This document shows, piece by piece, positions 13,501 through 22,441 of a DNA stretch of 64,000 nt. The position numbers were made by a program, and so were the translations under genes. Origin of the DNA: Chrysaora quinquecirrha. Taxonomy: Eukaryota > Cnidaria > Scyphozoa > Semaeostomeae > Pelagiidae. Below the pieces are notes generated by a model. The model was not told where the DNA came from. It ran no database searches and saw nothing but the letters and a program-made list of their open reading frames with translations. Positions within the stretch are counted from its first letter, which is position 1, and every line of letters begins with the position of its first letter. Where the stretch lies: the NCBI GenBank assembly GCA_014526335.1, contig JACTAT010000006.1:4161202-4225201 (forward strand), written 5' to 3'.

Positions 13501-16500
13501 CTCAGCCAAATTCTAATTGCAAATGTCAAAACTTCAGTTACTTCTGTTGTACTGTGTAGTAAGATTGGTTTGCTTCCAGTTCTTCTGGTAAAGTTTGATT
13601 AGTGGAACCGACTTCAGTTCTGACTAGCGATGATTATACAGGGTGGCCCAAAAAGGGACCCCCTAACTAAATTATATATAAATAATTTATTCTTAAGTTG
13701 GAATTTCATGAAAATTATACTACCTGATATTCAACTCAAGTGAGATATATCATGTAAACATCATGATGATATAGGTTAGTATCTCTGAATAAATTGACTT
13801 TAAAACTTTACAATCCAAAAACGTACTGTAACAGAATATGCAACTTTATACCCTTACGTAATCCTTACGCAACAAAACAGAAAAATCAATAACTCATTCT
13901 TTCAGTCAAATGATATTCAAAATTTCCTCAATCCTGCTCAATACACTTCTCTAATATGACTGACCATACATTAATGGTCGTGACAATTTTACTCTTGGAT
14001 AATGATTCTCCTTCACGCACGATTGCTGTACAGTACGCAATGATGGAATATAAACAGCTGGCTTTTGGACATCATGAACTTAATGTCCCATTGCGCCGAG
14101 ATGGAAGCTCTTATCACAAACATATTTCTATACGATAGCGCACTTGACTTGAATATTACCTGGTATAAATTTGATAAGATTCGTCCTTGAGAAAATTTAT
14201 TCAGAAATTATTTACCTAAGGGGGTCCCTTTTTTTGGGCCACCCTGTAGTTCATTAAATCTGCAACCGCAGCAGCGGATCAAACACCAGTTGAGTTTTTG
14301 TTGAAAAGTTCCTATTATTACAAGAAGGTTGCTGTAGTTTCTGCAAGTGGACGGAATGACTCTAGTACTAACCACCACATTGTGATTGCTGACCACTACG
14401 TAGTGGAAATAACAAGATCAATAGCGCCAAAACTTTGTAGTTAATGTATGTTTTAAAAGTTACGGTTTCTTACTTTCTTTCCAATTAATTTCTTTCTTAG
14501 GAATTCCCTTGCTTCAAACATATAAGGAACGTCATATAATGGTTTTCCTCTTTTGCTATCTCTGCTTGGTCCATTATCCTGAAATAAGAAAAAAATTTTG
14601 CTGATCGTAAATATTGGAGAAAGCCAAAATGCATATTCCCTACTACTACTATATTCAGTATTCAGACATATAAATGGAGCACATTGATGGCGGACATCAA
14701 TTATTGGACAAGGGGACATCAAGAGAAGGTTTTCGCAACTCTTACATAGCTAAAAGAGATGTATGCAACATCTAGGCCAGATAACTGGCCACAAGTGAAA
14801 AAATATACAGCAATTTTTGGATTTTCTATCCAGAAGAAATACTTAACGTGGGTACGAATGAGATTCAAGTAGAAATTGAAACATAGCTAAGAAAACATCA
14901 GTTCAGGATTGAAGTCTGACCTGTCCATCTTCCTCTTTTGGCAAGGCTCTAGAAAATCAAGCAAAGAGAAATTAAAGCGAGCACTGCCACGAATGACTAA
15001 CTTCTCAGCAAAATTTGCGCGCACACGGTTTGAATTTTGCTGAGCAAACTGCCACGAATGGCACTTTGCTCAGGAAAATTCTCACCGTGTGCGCGGGTTT
15101 ATGATCGTGGGCGATAAAAAATGTTACGATAGCGAAAAAGCCTTACAGTCATTACGATCTAATTGAACGCTGGATTTATTCCAGTGCACCCATTTCAGAA
15201 GAATTAAGTTTTCTCGGGCATTGAAAACAGTATACCCAAAAACAAGCGCAAATAAATTTGAAGGCTTTCGTACAACACTCTTTGGGCGTACTGTTTTGGT
15301 CACATTCTATTTTTGGCAGACTCTCCGGATTCTGAAAACTGTTGACTTAGCAGGGAAAGGTTTCTCGTACCAAAAAAACGGCTAACGAAAATCGTAGGAA
15401 GACCGAACATGGCTTCCGTTTTCTTGGGTGCCACGATTGTTTGAGCATGTGCCGTTCTTAAGGGATGCCGATAATTTCTTAAGGGCATTCCGTTGCAAAC
15501 GTGCACAAATTCAGAACGAGATTCCTTGCAAGGTCTGCGAACCCTTCCATCTTCGGCAGCAGAAGGTTTGGAAACTTGCGAAACCTGCCGTTTACAGAAG
15601 ACTGTGCCAAAAAATACGTCTCGACGTCTGCCGAAAAAAAAGGCGTCTGCCGAAAACAGAATGTGACTAAAAAATACGCCCTTCATGTATCAATTACTTA
15701 ATTATTACTTAATTTCTCTTTTTTATTACCTCGGGGGTCTCAAGCTTGAAAAGAATATTTTCTTGCACTCTTTGCTTGGCATCATAACAACAATAGCATC
15801 TGCATTGACAACTTCGACAACCTGTAAAAAAATTAATGCCTCCATAAATTCATTGAAAAGTTTGCTTTTAAATTCTTGTGTCTTGCCGTAATATAAGAAA
15901 TCAATCTTCTCGAATCAAATTCAGAAATATTTGATGTTTCAACAAAGCAGCAAAGCCAGCGTAAAATTTAAAAACATGCATGAGCTAACAACAAGTGTAT
16001 AGGCACCGAGACGGCTTTAAACTTCTTCACAAGAATATTCTATTTGAAGCAACAGCTTCTTTTCTACGAACGATGAATGCTTTTTTATTTCAAACTTCGA
16101 GCTCTTATGTTTTCAATCAGGCCTCGTTCCAGTTCCAAAAGGTGTTTACAAAAGACAAGAATCATTCCATTGCGTGTTATGACTAACTATTCAGAGCGGT
16201 CCACTTTATGTAAACACGTCAAATATGATGTAAGGAACAAAACCCTTTAAAGCGTCTCAACATGAACACTGTCAACAGGACCTAAGAGACCCCAGATAAA
16301 TGTGAAGCATATTCGTGACAAATATAGTTTGCACATAGGATCTAAAAAACAAAGCAGTGCTTTCTTCATTACAGTGAACAAAAACGGTGGTCCGAATTTA
16401 CCTAGAAACGTTTCTCTTCGTCGTAGCTAATCTCATGCAACAAGGGAATATATGATGGCCATGCGATTTGCATGCAACAAGCAAGTTTACTACAATGAGA

Positions 16501-19500
16501 ATATACCTTGCCAGTGAACTCTGATTCTTTGACTGACAGGGTTGATGTGCTTGGTGTATAGTCTTTCCAAATTCGCAACTTTTTCTGCTTTGCAGATCTA
16601 CAAAAATGGAAACAAGTCTACGTAAAGTTTCAACTGAATTAGAAACGCAAAATATTTATCTGCTACTGTCATTATACAAAGGACAAAGATATTATTAACC
16701 AACAAGTTAACAGATTGTTTAGCTGACTGACTGATGTGAATTCTCCTTGGCCCTCTCATCACGCAGTCCAGGTTCTAATCCAATCAACTGTGGTATGCCA
16801 ATCGTGGAAAAATCTATCCTAATGTTCGCCATTTAAAAATATACATTATTCGTAATTTCAACTAAAATCAATTTATACGATTAAAGATATCCTCCGCAGA
16901 AACAGCTTGGTTACCCACACAAGAGACAACAGAAAACTTGCTGATGAAAGTTAGCGGAAATTTATGGAAAATATGCGAAAGGGTCGATAAGACCAGGGCA
17001 TGTCCCAAACAACCTTTAACTTTTATCGAAACATCGAAACGCTGTTCCCTCTACGTTAAGTTGCAGAGGTTCTCCACCACTCCACCAGTCCGAGTCCTAC
17101 CAATCGCTTACGTCGCTAAAATGTGATAGCAAGATATACTCCCCCCCCCAATTAAAATATACAAACTGAACTGGGCTTGTTGAAATGAAGAGCTGATCGA
17201 CAATTCCTTTAGTGTTTCTCACTCAAGAGAAGACCAATCACAAGAGTCGCTGTCATTGCTTCTTAACTAAATCTCTTGGATGCACAGTTTCAGCCATCTC
17301 TTGGTAATAATTGTTGTTTGACGAGCGATAACTAGGCGTACAACTTACTGCATCAAGTCGAATAACAAGTCTAATACAAAAAATAAAAAACGTACTTTTC
17401 AGCCTGTCTGTATTTATCATGACCACTGGTCAGTACTCCCATACTCCAATCAACACATCTTGCAAATCCTTCTCTCAACATCAATTCTGCAATATTTCCA
17501 GCAGGATGGATAATGCTGCCAAGGAAATTTTGATTTGACACTCCTTCAAAGACGATTTGAATTTCCCTTTGAAGCAAGCGAGACTCAGTGAAGTATCTGG
17601 CTTCTAGTGTAAATGGCTCAGGAATTTGTTTGTCGCCTTCAATTTTGAACATAGGGCACTGAAAGGGAATATCATAGTATCAGAATTCTTATATTCAAAT
17701 CATTATGGCTAAGGTAACTTAATTTTCGATAAGAAGTCTCGTAAAAGCTTTGGTTCTTTCTGCAGTTGATTGTTTGAAATTACAGACGACATTCATAGCC
17801 CTTTCAACAACTATAAAATACAGTTTTCTTATAATATTTCTGGCTCTTTATGTCTTCTGTTTGCGTATCCTGCGTTTCAAGAGAATATATCCAAAAGCAA
17901 GCAGTATCTCTTCTTCTTCGTCCATTTTGAGCTCTTCTTAGGCCCAAAATACTACTGCGTCACTTACACAGATGTGAACGACTTGCTTCATGCCTTGCTT
18001 CACATCTTGCTTCACGCTTAGAAAGTCAAAGTGCGCATGCTTACTTCACTTGCTTTTGCTTCTGCTTCATAAGTGTGAACCTACCCCCTAACCTCTTCTT
18101 GAAAACGGCAATGGGGATAGCTGCCCTCCTGTCACTCAGGGTAATCAGTTGCAATGAATATTAGCAGACATAGACAGAAACTAAAGAAACGAAAGGCGAG
18201 ATCAACAAAACACTGCAAAAGACGTTCTGCTATTAAATGAAGGAAATGGGAAACACGAACTTAAAGGAAGAAATTTTGCACTTACTTTTATTCCAGTCAT
18301 CAAAACAGTGACATATTCAAAAGTTGGCAAAACAAAAGCTCGGATAGTGCTGCCATCTCGTACCATTTCCACAATGGCTATAAAAGAAGAAAAATGATAT
18401 TAAAGGCACACTGTCGTGGATATGACTGGTTAGATGTGATGTAGAAATTGAAATAAAAGATCGAACCCGTAAGCAACTGTCGGTCTTTTATGGTTTTACG
18501 TTGTGCTTTCTTCATAGAAATAAAAGGAATCAGGTCGTTATCATCTACAGAAATTTCGATGTACATTGAACTCACTGGACCCTGACTTAATCAACTTCAT
18601 GACAGTTAGCCTTTAAGTCCTGAACATGATCGGCTAGTTTTAGCAGGCGGGCGGTCAAATCGCCCTCCTCGCCAAATCAGGCGGGCGATTTCTGAACTAC
18701 TTAGAATCTCAAGAATCTACTTAGAATTTCAGAATGTACTGAATGCACATGGATAAATGTTCTACTTGATTTTTAACGTTTTTTTTAAATCTTTTATCGC
18801 AATTTCTATAGTTATGGTGTAATACATAAGTTTGACTGGACTTTGATAATCAGACTTGAAAACTTAGAAAACTTTTTTTCAAGTCACCTGTTCTTGAAAG
18901 GAGCTTCATAATATTTGCTTCCGAGACAGAATATACCAATAAAAGTAAAATGGGTACGCATAGTTACCATCCACAGGCTTTCCACGCTTTTGATCAACAA
19001 AATTTCTTGGATTGTCAATGTTCCATGTTATGTTTCTAACATGTTCCTATAACAGAAAAGAAAAATTGATATGAATAGAACATACATAGATAACAATAGT
19101 GACAAAATTGCTCTCAAAAGCCATCTGTGAAAGATGCATAGTACATGCCAGTTACTATAATAGCTTTGAAAAAGGAAGGAGTTACAAACCCAACTTTAGA
19201 AATGTATAACAAACGATATAAAGAAAAAGCACTGAAAATATCTGCAGGCTAAGGCTTTCTATAGATAACGGTTAGCTATTACCTATTTCAATGTAAAAAA
19301 GAAAGGCAAAACAACAGTTGTAGCACTGATATAAACAAAAAAGGCAGAGACTGCTTCACAAGTTCAAAAAAGACCACAACTCACATTTGCATCATCTGCC
19401 CATTTCCCTTTCTTCTGAGTCTTTGCTATTTCTTCTAGATCAATCAGCTTTGTTTGATCACTGTAAAGAGTTAATCAGAGATTATAGACAAAAAAGTATA

Positions 19501-22441
19501 TGATCTCCATACAAACAGAAGCTAGAAACACAAGGCAGCACCCATGGATCAGTAGCATAGATGTCTATATGCAAAATGGTTTCTAAAGCAAGTTGGCCAA
19601 ATGATAAAACATTATATTGAAACACTATGCCATTGTGTTGTTTCATTATCATAACTTTTGAGCAACTTTGGAATATAAAGGCATATCTGAAACCAGACAA
19701 ACAAACAAGTAGGGACACTTTGGTATTTCAGCATTGGTGTTCCAAGGAACTCTTTCAAGAAACAAAACAGTCTAAAGAGAAAAAGCTGAAGGCCCTGACA
19801 GCTTGTGGCTATGAAAGCACATACATGCAAGCAAAGTGTTGACACATAGTGATTGTTTTTTTCTCCAAAACAGACCTACCATGCAGTTGAAGAAGTTTCA
19901 ATTAATATCATCAAACATTATCTGAAATAACTGAAGAAAGGCTCTATGAGAGGCTTGCATCACTCCACACAAAGATTACTCTGATACAAATGGGGATTTC
20001 ATCAAACAGCTACTTACTCTGATGGTTTGATGCCTCCTCTTCTAACTTCCACAAGACCTTCACTTACTAATGATTCAGTAATACTGACAGGTTCACTATC
20101 ACCTTTGAAAGAGAAGATAAATAATAAATGGATATGAACATCAAGAAATGGTCTTGGCCATATAAGTTGCTGCAGTCATTAGTTGCTTTGGACATGGCTT
20201 CTGCACTAAGGTCTCTAGGGACTGTCTCAAAATATTTTTGGCAATTGCCAGTGTTGCCCCTTTGACAGGGAGTCAATGCTATGTGGGCTCAACAAAATGA
20301 TTTAATCAGTGAACAAGTTTCCTGACTATACTTTACATTAACCTTGCAACATCTTATGAAAGACTCAATATTATCTTACCTGATTTTACAAAAATTGAGC
20401 CATACACTCTTCCGCTACCTGGAGGCTTATATTCAATAGTAAACATAACCTCCTTTCCAATAAGACTGCTTCTGAGATATTCTCTGCTCTCCCATGCATA
20501 TGGCTAAAATGAAAATAAAGTAATTAGGAAACCTTGACCAGGAATTCTCTCAAGTAGAACCACTAGTCCTATTTGCCAATGGTTATAGTGATCCCTAGTT
20601 TCCAAACTTGGGAAATATCTTTAAGTGTCATATATTGGTAACTATTGTTAAGAGGTAAAGATGAAATTATGAATCAGCACCAGTCACTAGGATCTGATAA
20701 GAAGATGAGCTAACAAGACTTTGAACCTGGCTTTGAGGCTACCATGACTGGGGCATAAGCCCAGACCCCATTGAATTCTTGACATCACCAGCTTGCTGGG
20801 TAAGACCACAATCCCACAGTTCATTCAAATAGGAAAACATTTAGAATACAAGAGTAAAGTGTTCCATCAAAACATGACAGATAAATGGGAAATGGATACT
20901 TTGTCTCAGATCAAGAAAAACAATGAAAATATTTTACCTCATCCTTGTCTCAACACTTGCTTCAACACTGGGGTTTGCTCTTCTGCCAACCTTAGGTGCA
21001 ACAACATTTGAAAGAGCTATCTGCTGCTCTGGTGGTGGTCCCCCTTTAGGCTGTCCTCTTACAATAACACAGTCTCCAGAGAGAACCTAAAAGAATAGCA
21101 TAAGAAAATAAGTTATTTCTCATTAGATTCTGAAAAGTTGATAGAAAAATACAACTGATGCAATTTTGTATATAAAACTTTCTAAAAGAAATTCCGTATT
21201 AGGGCACCCAAACCATTAACCTTTGAGAATGTTATAGACAATTCCTGCTATTACAGCACCCAAAATTTAGTCTAGGTGCGAAGTCTCCTATTATTGACTT
21301 GACAAGCCTTCAAAGTTTACGATTTTATAAGTGCTTAGACCGAGTTTGGGGTACAAAGTTACCTGTTGGCCCTTTACTGAAAAGGTATATAACAGTAAAT
21401 TCTCTGGGCTTTAAAAATTTCTGCCACACAATTAGGGAAGACTCATAAATCAATTTTTTCACGGATAACGTCCTTTGCACGTTTAGATGGTGGGGGGTTT
21501 TGATGTTTGACGTTATAAAATTTTATAAAACATCAATTTTTTCCGATGAATTTTTTAAATTTGAAGGCTGATCGCATCAAATCTGTATTTTAAACCATGG
21601 ACAAGTATCAAACAACCGTTTTAAATTGTATTTTAACTTGAATTTTCATCACTTGTGTGTGGGAGCACGAAGAAAAGTTTGAGGGTAGGTTATTGGCCTA
21701 AAAGACGAAAAACATATGGCAGCACTTTGCCCCTTCACAGAAACAGTTGAAGTTTTGCGGTAAGCAAAGCAAAAGCGGCCTAGCGGAAATTTTCTCCGCG
21801 TGACATCGTTAAAAACATAGTTTTTTGGGGGTGGACGTTATCAGGAGGGGGGTGGGGGGTCTGAACTAAATGTCTAAAGGATGTTATCCATGAAAAAATC
21901 GATTTATGAGTCTTCCCTTATCAAAATTTAAGTACAGAGAATTTTCTATATAAAAATTCAAGTTGCTCAAAAATTTTCCAATGTTTACATTAACACAAAA
22001 ATGTTAAACAACTGTGTATTGTACTACAATACATAATGTAAAGTAACATAACGTTATACTTATATTGCATGAAATAGTTCATTGAGTGACTTTTTTGAAA
22101 GCAAGCCTAGAATCAAGGCTAGATGCCATAGCTTGAAGCTTTATCTAGTAAACTTACTTCAACAAAGCATAAGTTAGTGAGCAAAAGCTGTGCAGAGAAT
22201 TAAACTGAAACCTGGAGATAATGCTAAAGCTGCCAGAAATGATAACATAATAATGTAATAACGAAAACACTGCATGAAAAGCAAAAACAAAGTGAAATTC
22301 TGTTTGGGCCTAAAGACACGTCATCTGATCAAACACAATATGGCCTCCAAGATAACTTTTTATCAACTAAAAGATTGAAATTCCAGATCTTCTCACCTGT
22401 TTAACGATACCTTTATGCATCTGTGGTGCAGCTTGAGTCAT
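2700..22441 (-). CDS. SND1: SND1 / Tudor-SN (p100 coactivator), multi-exon, nearly complete
   Basis: Coding exons in transcript order: 22441-22397, 21086-20938, 20503-20380, 20102-20018, 19460-19385, 19046-18968, 18377-18286, 17658-17396, 16597-16507, 15821-15730, 14948-14921, 14578-14474, 13298-13032, 12074-11933, 11142-11027, 10384-10292, 8817-8760, 8046-7923, 6408-6339, 5699-5647, 4585-4531, 3787-3740, 2855-2700. All have GT/AG borders and their phases chain, except for a one-base deficit in exon 2. Together they give about 804 codons; human SND1 has 910. Domain order is SN1-SN2-SN3-SN4-Tudor-SN5. Diagnostic blocks are [32 protein letters not shown] and [10 protein letters not shown]. Known for the family: a cytoplasmic RNA-binding protein with staphylococcal-nuclease-like repeats, found in RISC and stress granules, binding dimethylarginine through the Tudor domain. 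The ATG at 22441 gives [15 protein letters not shown], matching the family start (GIVK). Confidence 0.92.
3345..3460 (+). repeat. tRNA-derived SINE-like copy (family B)
   Basis: The segment has tRNA-like internal promoter boxes: TAGCTCAGTGGTCGG (A-box-like) followed by GGTGCGAATCCG (B-box-like). A related order appears near 11571, 11803, 16722 and, inverted, 53776. It lies in an SND1 intron. Confidence 0.6.
4934..5278 (+). repeat. tRNA-derived SINE (family C), full-length looking
   Basis: The 5' head has TAGCGTAGTGG (A box) and GGTTCAAATCC (B box) spaced as in a tRNA gene. An unrelated body of about 250 bases follows, and the element ends in a short (TTTACC)n-like tail near 5262-5278. The tRNA part is not a functional gene because no paired acceptor stem follows the B box. 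It lies in an SND1 intron. Confidence 0.7.
5647..8817 (-). CDS. SND1: SND1 exons 17-20: Tudor domain
   Basis: Exon 17 (8760..8817) is [19 protein letters not shown]. Exon 18 (7923..8046) has [12 protein letters not shown] then [13 protein letters not shown]. Exon 19 (6339..6408) has [20 protein letters not shown], then YGN. Exon 20 (5647..5699) reads [16 protein letters not shown]. The aromatic residues that in the family form the methylarginine cage are present: F/W/Y around FVDNLWYR and both tyrosines of YLDYGN. This supports a working Tudor fold. The donor of exon 18 lies about 10 bases from a 73-bp minisatellite. Confidence 0.9.
7403..7915. repeat. 73-bp minisatellite, seven copies
   Basis: Units starting GAAGAGTGGGAGGAAGGTAA recur at about 7403, 7474, 7547, 7620, 7692, 7765 and 7838, closing at 7911. 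The spacing is 73 bp, with one unit of 71 and one of 72. Copies differ by only a few bases, indicating recent expansion or homogenisation. The array ends about 10 bases from the exon 18 splice donor of SND1. Confidence 0.95.
8330..8545. mobile_element. Inverted-repeat (MITE-like) element
   Basis: The left end (AAAGATGGGGCTGTTT, then CTTGTTTTTATTAAGGAATTTCG) is matched in inverted orientation by the right end (CGAAAATCCTCAATAAAAGAAAGGAC... AAACAGCCACCATCTTTT). The whole segment can fold as an imperfect hairpin. It has no coding capacity. A related, longer segment lies at about 8895-9357. Confidence 0.65.
8895..9357. mobile_element. Second inverted-repeat element related to that at 8330
   Basis: It opens with GCAAAAGATGACGGCCCTTT and TCTTTGTTTTTATTCGAG. 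It closes with the inverted TTCGAAAATCATTAATGAAAACC. The interior holds a (TTG)n run near 9231-9250 and a segment recurring inverted near 28770-28890 (TCTGAGCAAACAGCTGTA against TACAGCTGTTTGCTCAGAG). It sits in the interval where an SND1 exon is missing. Confidence 0.55.
10292..12074 (-). CDS. SND1: SND1 exons 14-16: fourth SN-like domain, 5' two thirds
   Basis: Exon 14 (11933..12074) reads [20 protein letters not shown] then [14 protein letters not shown]. Exon 15 (11027..11142) reads [10 protein letters not shown] then [20 protein letters not shown]. Exon 16 (10292..10384) reads [20 protein letters not shown] and ends at LSVDLVE in phase 0. In the family about 60 residues follow (the SN4 helices and a linker) before the Tudor domain, but no matching exon was found before the next recovered exon at 8817. 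Confidence 0.88.
11571..11935 (+). repeat. Two adjacent family-B SINE-like copies
   Basis: Heads at about 11571 (TTTAGCTCAGTGGAAT) and 11803 (CAATAGCTAAGTGGAAAT) are each followed by a tRNA-like B-box position and by GGTACGCCACTTGTGCGAAAA or ATGTCACTTGTGGAAAAATC. The shared body also occurs near 16722-16860 and, inverted, near 53776-53935. The second copy ends at the donor side of SND1 exon 14. Confidence 0.6.
12309..12409 (-). repeat. Partial family-A SINE
   Basis: This matches the (-)-oriented body of the 48761 copy: GAAGGTGAAAGTGGAATGGTG, then GGATCTCAGTAGTACGTTAA and TTGAGACC. The tRNA head is poorly preserved. SND1 intron. Confidence 0.6.
13032..15821 (-). CDS. SND1: SND1 exons 10-13: third SN-like domain
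   Basis: Exon 10 (15730..15821) reads [13 protein letters not shown] and SLRPPR, like the human VMQVLNADAIVV and SSIRPPR. Exon 11 is a 28-nt micro-exon (14921..14948), coding [10 protein letters not shown] across its borders. Exon 12 (14474..14578) contains [20 protein letters not shown]. Exon 13 (13032..13298) contains [20 protein letters not shown] and [16 protein letters not shown]. This is the best-conserved part of the gene. Palindromic and mobile elements sit in the introns on both sides of exons 10-12, and exon 11 would be easy for gene finders to miss. Confidence 0.92.
13639..14246. mobile_element. Non-autonomous mariner/Tc1-like element (608 bp)
   Basis: The ends are inverted repeats, CAGGGTGGCCCAAAAAGGGA on the left and, on the right, TTTTTTTGGGCCACCCTG, each continuing into CCCCCT / AAGGGGG. 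Both ends are flanked by TA, the target-site signature of IS630-Tc1-mariner elements. No transposase can be read inside; the longest ORF is 60 codons with no family resemblance. It lies in the SND1 intron between exons 12 and 13. Confidence 0.82.
14985..15110. repeat. Short internally duplicated and palindromic segment
   Basis: TGCCACGAATG occurs at about 14987 and 15049. CTCAGCAAAATT is met by the inverted AATTTTGCTGAG about 40 bases on. CGCGCACACGGT is met by the inverted ACCGTGTGCGCG. It could be a small hairpin element next to SND1 micro-exon 11. Confidence 0.5.
15284..15681. mobile_element. MITE-like element with about 40-bp inverted ends
   Basis: The left end, starting GGGCGTACTGTTTTGGTCAC, continues through ATTCTATTTTTGGCAGAC. 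The right end is the imperfect inverted copy GTCTGCCGAAAACAGAATGT continuing to TACGCCC. Open frames on both strands across it result from the palindrome and do not look like genes. It lies between SND1 exons 10 and 11. Confidence 0.75.
16507..19460 (-). CDS. SND1: SND1 exons 5-9: linker and second SN-like domain
   Basis: Exon 5 (19385..19460) encodes a charged helix ending KGKWADDAN. Exon 6 (18968..19046) has [20 protein letters not shown], the family ENPRHFVD block. Exon 7 (18286..18377) has [20 protein letters not shown]. Exon 8 (17396..17658) has [20 protein letters not shown], then [13 protein letters not shown] and [10 protein letters not shown]. Exon 9 (16507..16597) begins [12 protein letters not shown]. 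Phases 2/1, 0, 1, 0, 2, 0 fit throughout. Introns here host a SINE copy (around 16722-16860) but no coding damage. Confidence 0.9.
16722..16860 (+). repeat. Family-B SINE-like copy
   Basis: It shares CACGCAGTCCAGGTTCTAAT and GTGGTATGCCAATCGTGGAA with the copies at 3345 and 11803. The A-box side is degraded. SND1 intron. Confidence 0.55.
20018..22441 (-). CDS. SND1: SND1 exons 1-4: N-terminus and first SN-like domain
   Basis: Exon 1 ends ...GIVKQ. Exon 2 (20938..21086) reads [20 protein letters not shown], the first strands of the SN1 barrel. Exon 3 (20380..20503) reads [19 protein letters not shown], and exon 4 (20018..20102) carries [22 protein letters not shown]. Exon 2 is 149 nt although both of its borders should be phase 0. 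Translated straight, it shifts frame near its 3' end just where the family has ...ETKDEP (see findings). Everything before and after reads correctly in family frame. Confidence 0.88.
20658..20790 (-). repeat. Degraded family-A SINE
   Basis: CACCAGTCACTAGGATCTGA and TTGAACCTGGC correspond to the body and inverted B box of the copy at 48761. It is diverged and lacks the clear (GGTGAA)n end. SND1 intron. Confidence 0.5.
21435..21917. mobile_element. MITE with about 50-bp inverted ends, TTA-flanked (PIF/Harbinger-like?)
   Basis: The left end GGGAAGACTCATAAATCAAT (then TTTTTCACGGATAACGTCCTT) is mirrored by the right end AAGGATGTTATCCATGAAAAA, then ATCGATTTATGAGTCTTCCC. TTA stands on both sides, compatible with the 3-bp TWA duplications of PIF/Harbinger elements. 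The superfamily call is inference. No ORF. It lies in the SND1 first intron. Confidence 0.75.

Noticed and set aside
15300..15701. Overlapping ORFs of 66-128 codons on both strands
   Set aside because: They are explained by the palindromic MITE at 15284-15681, and neither resembles a protein.
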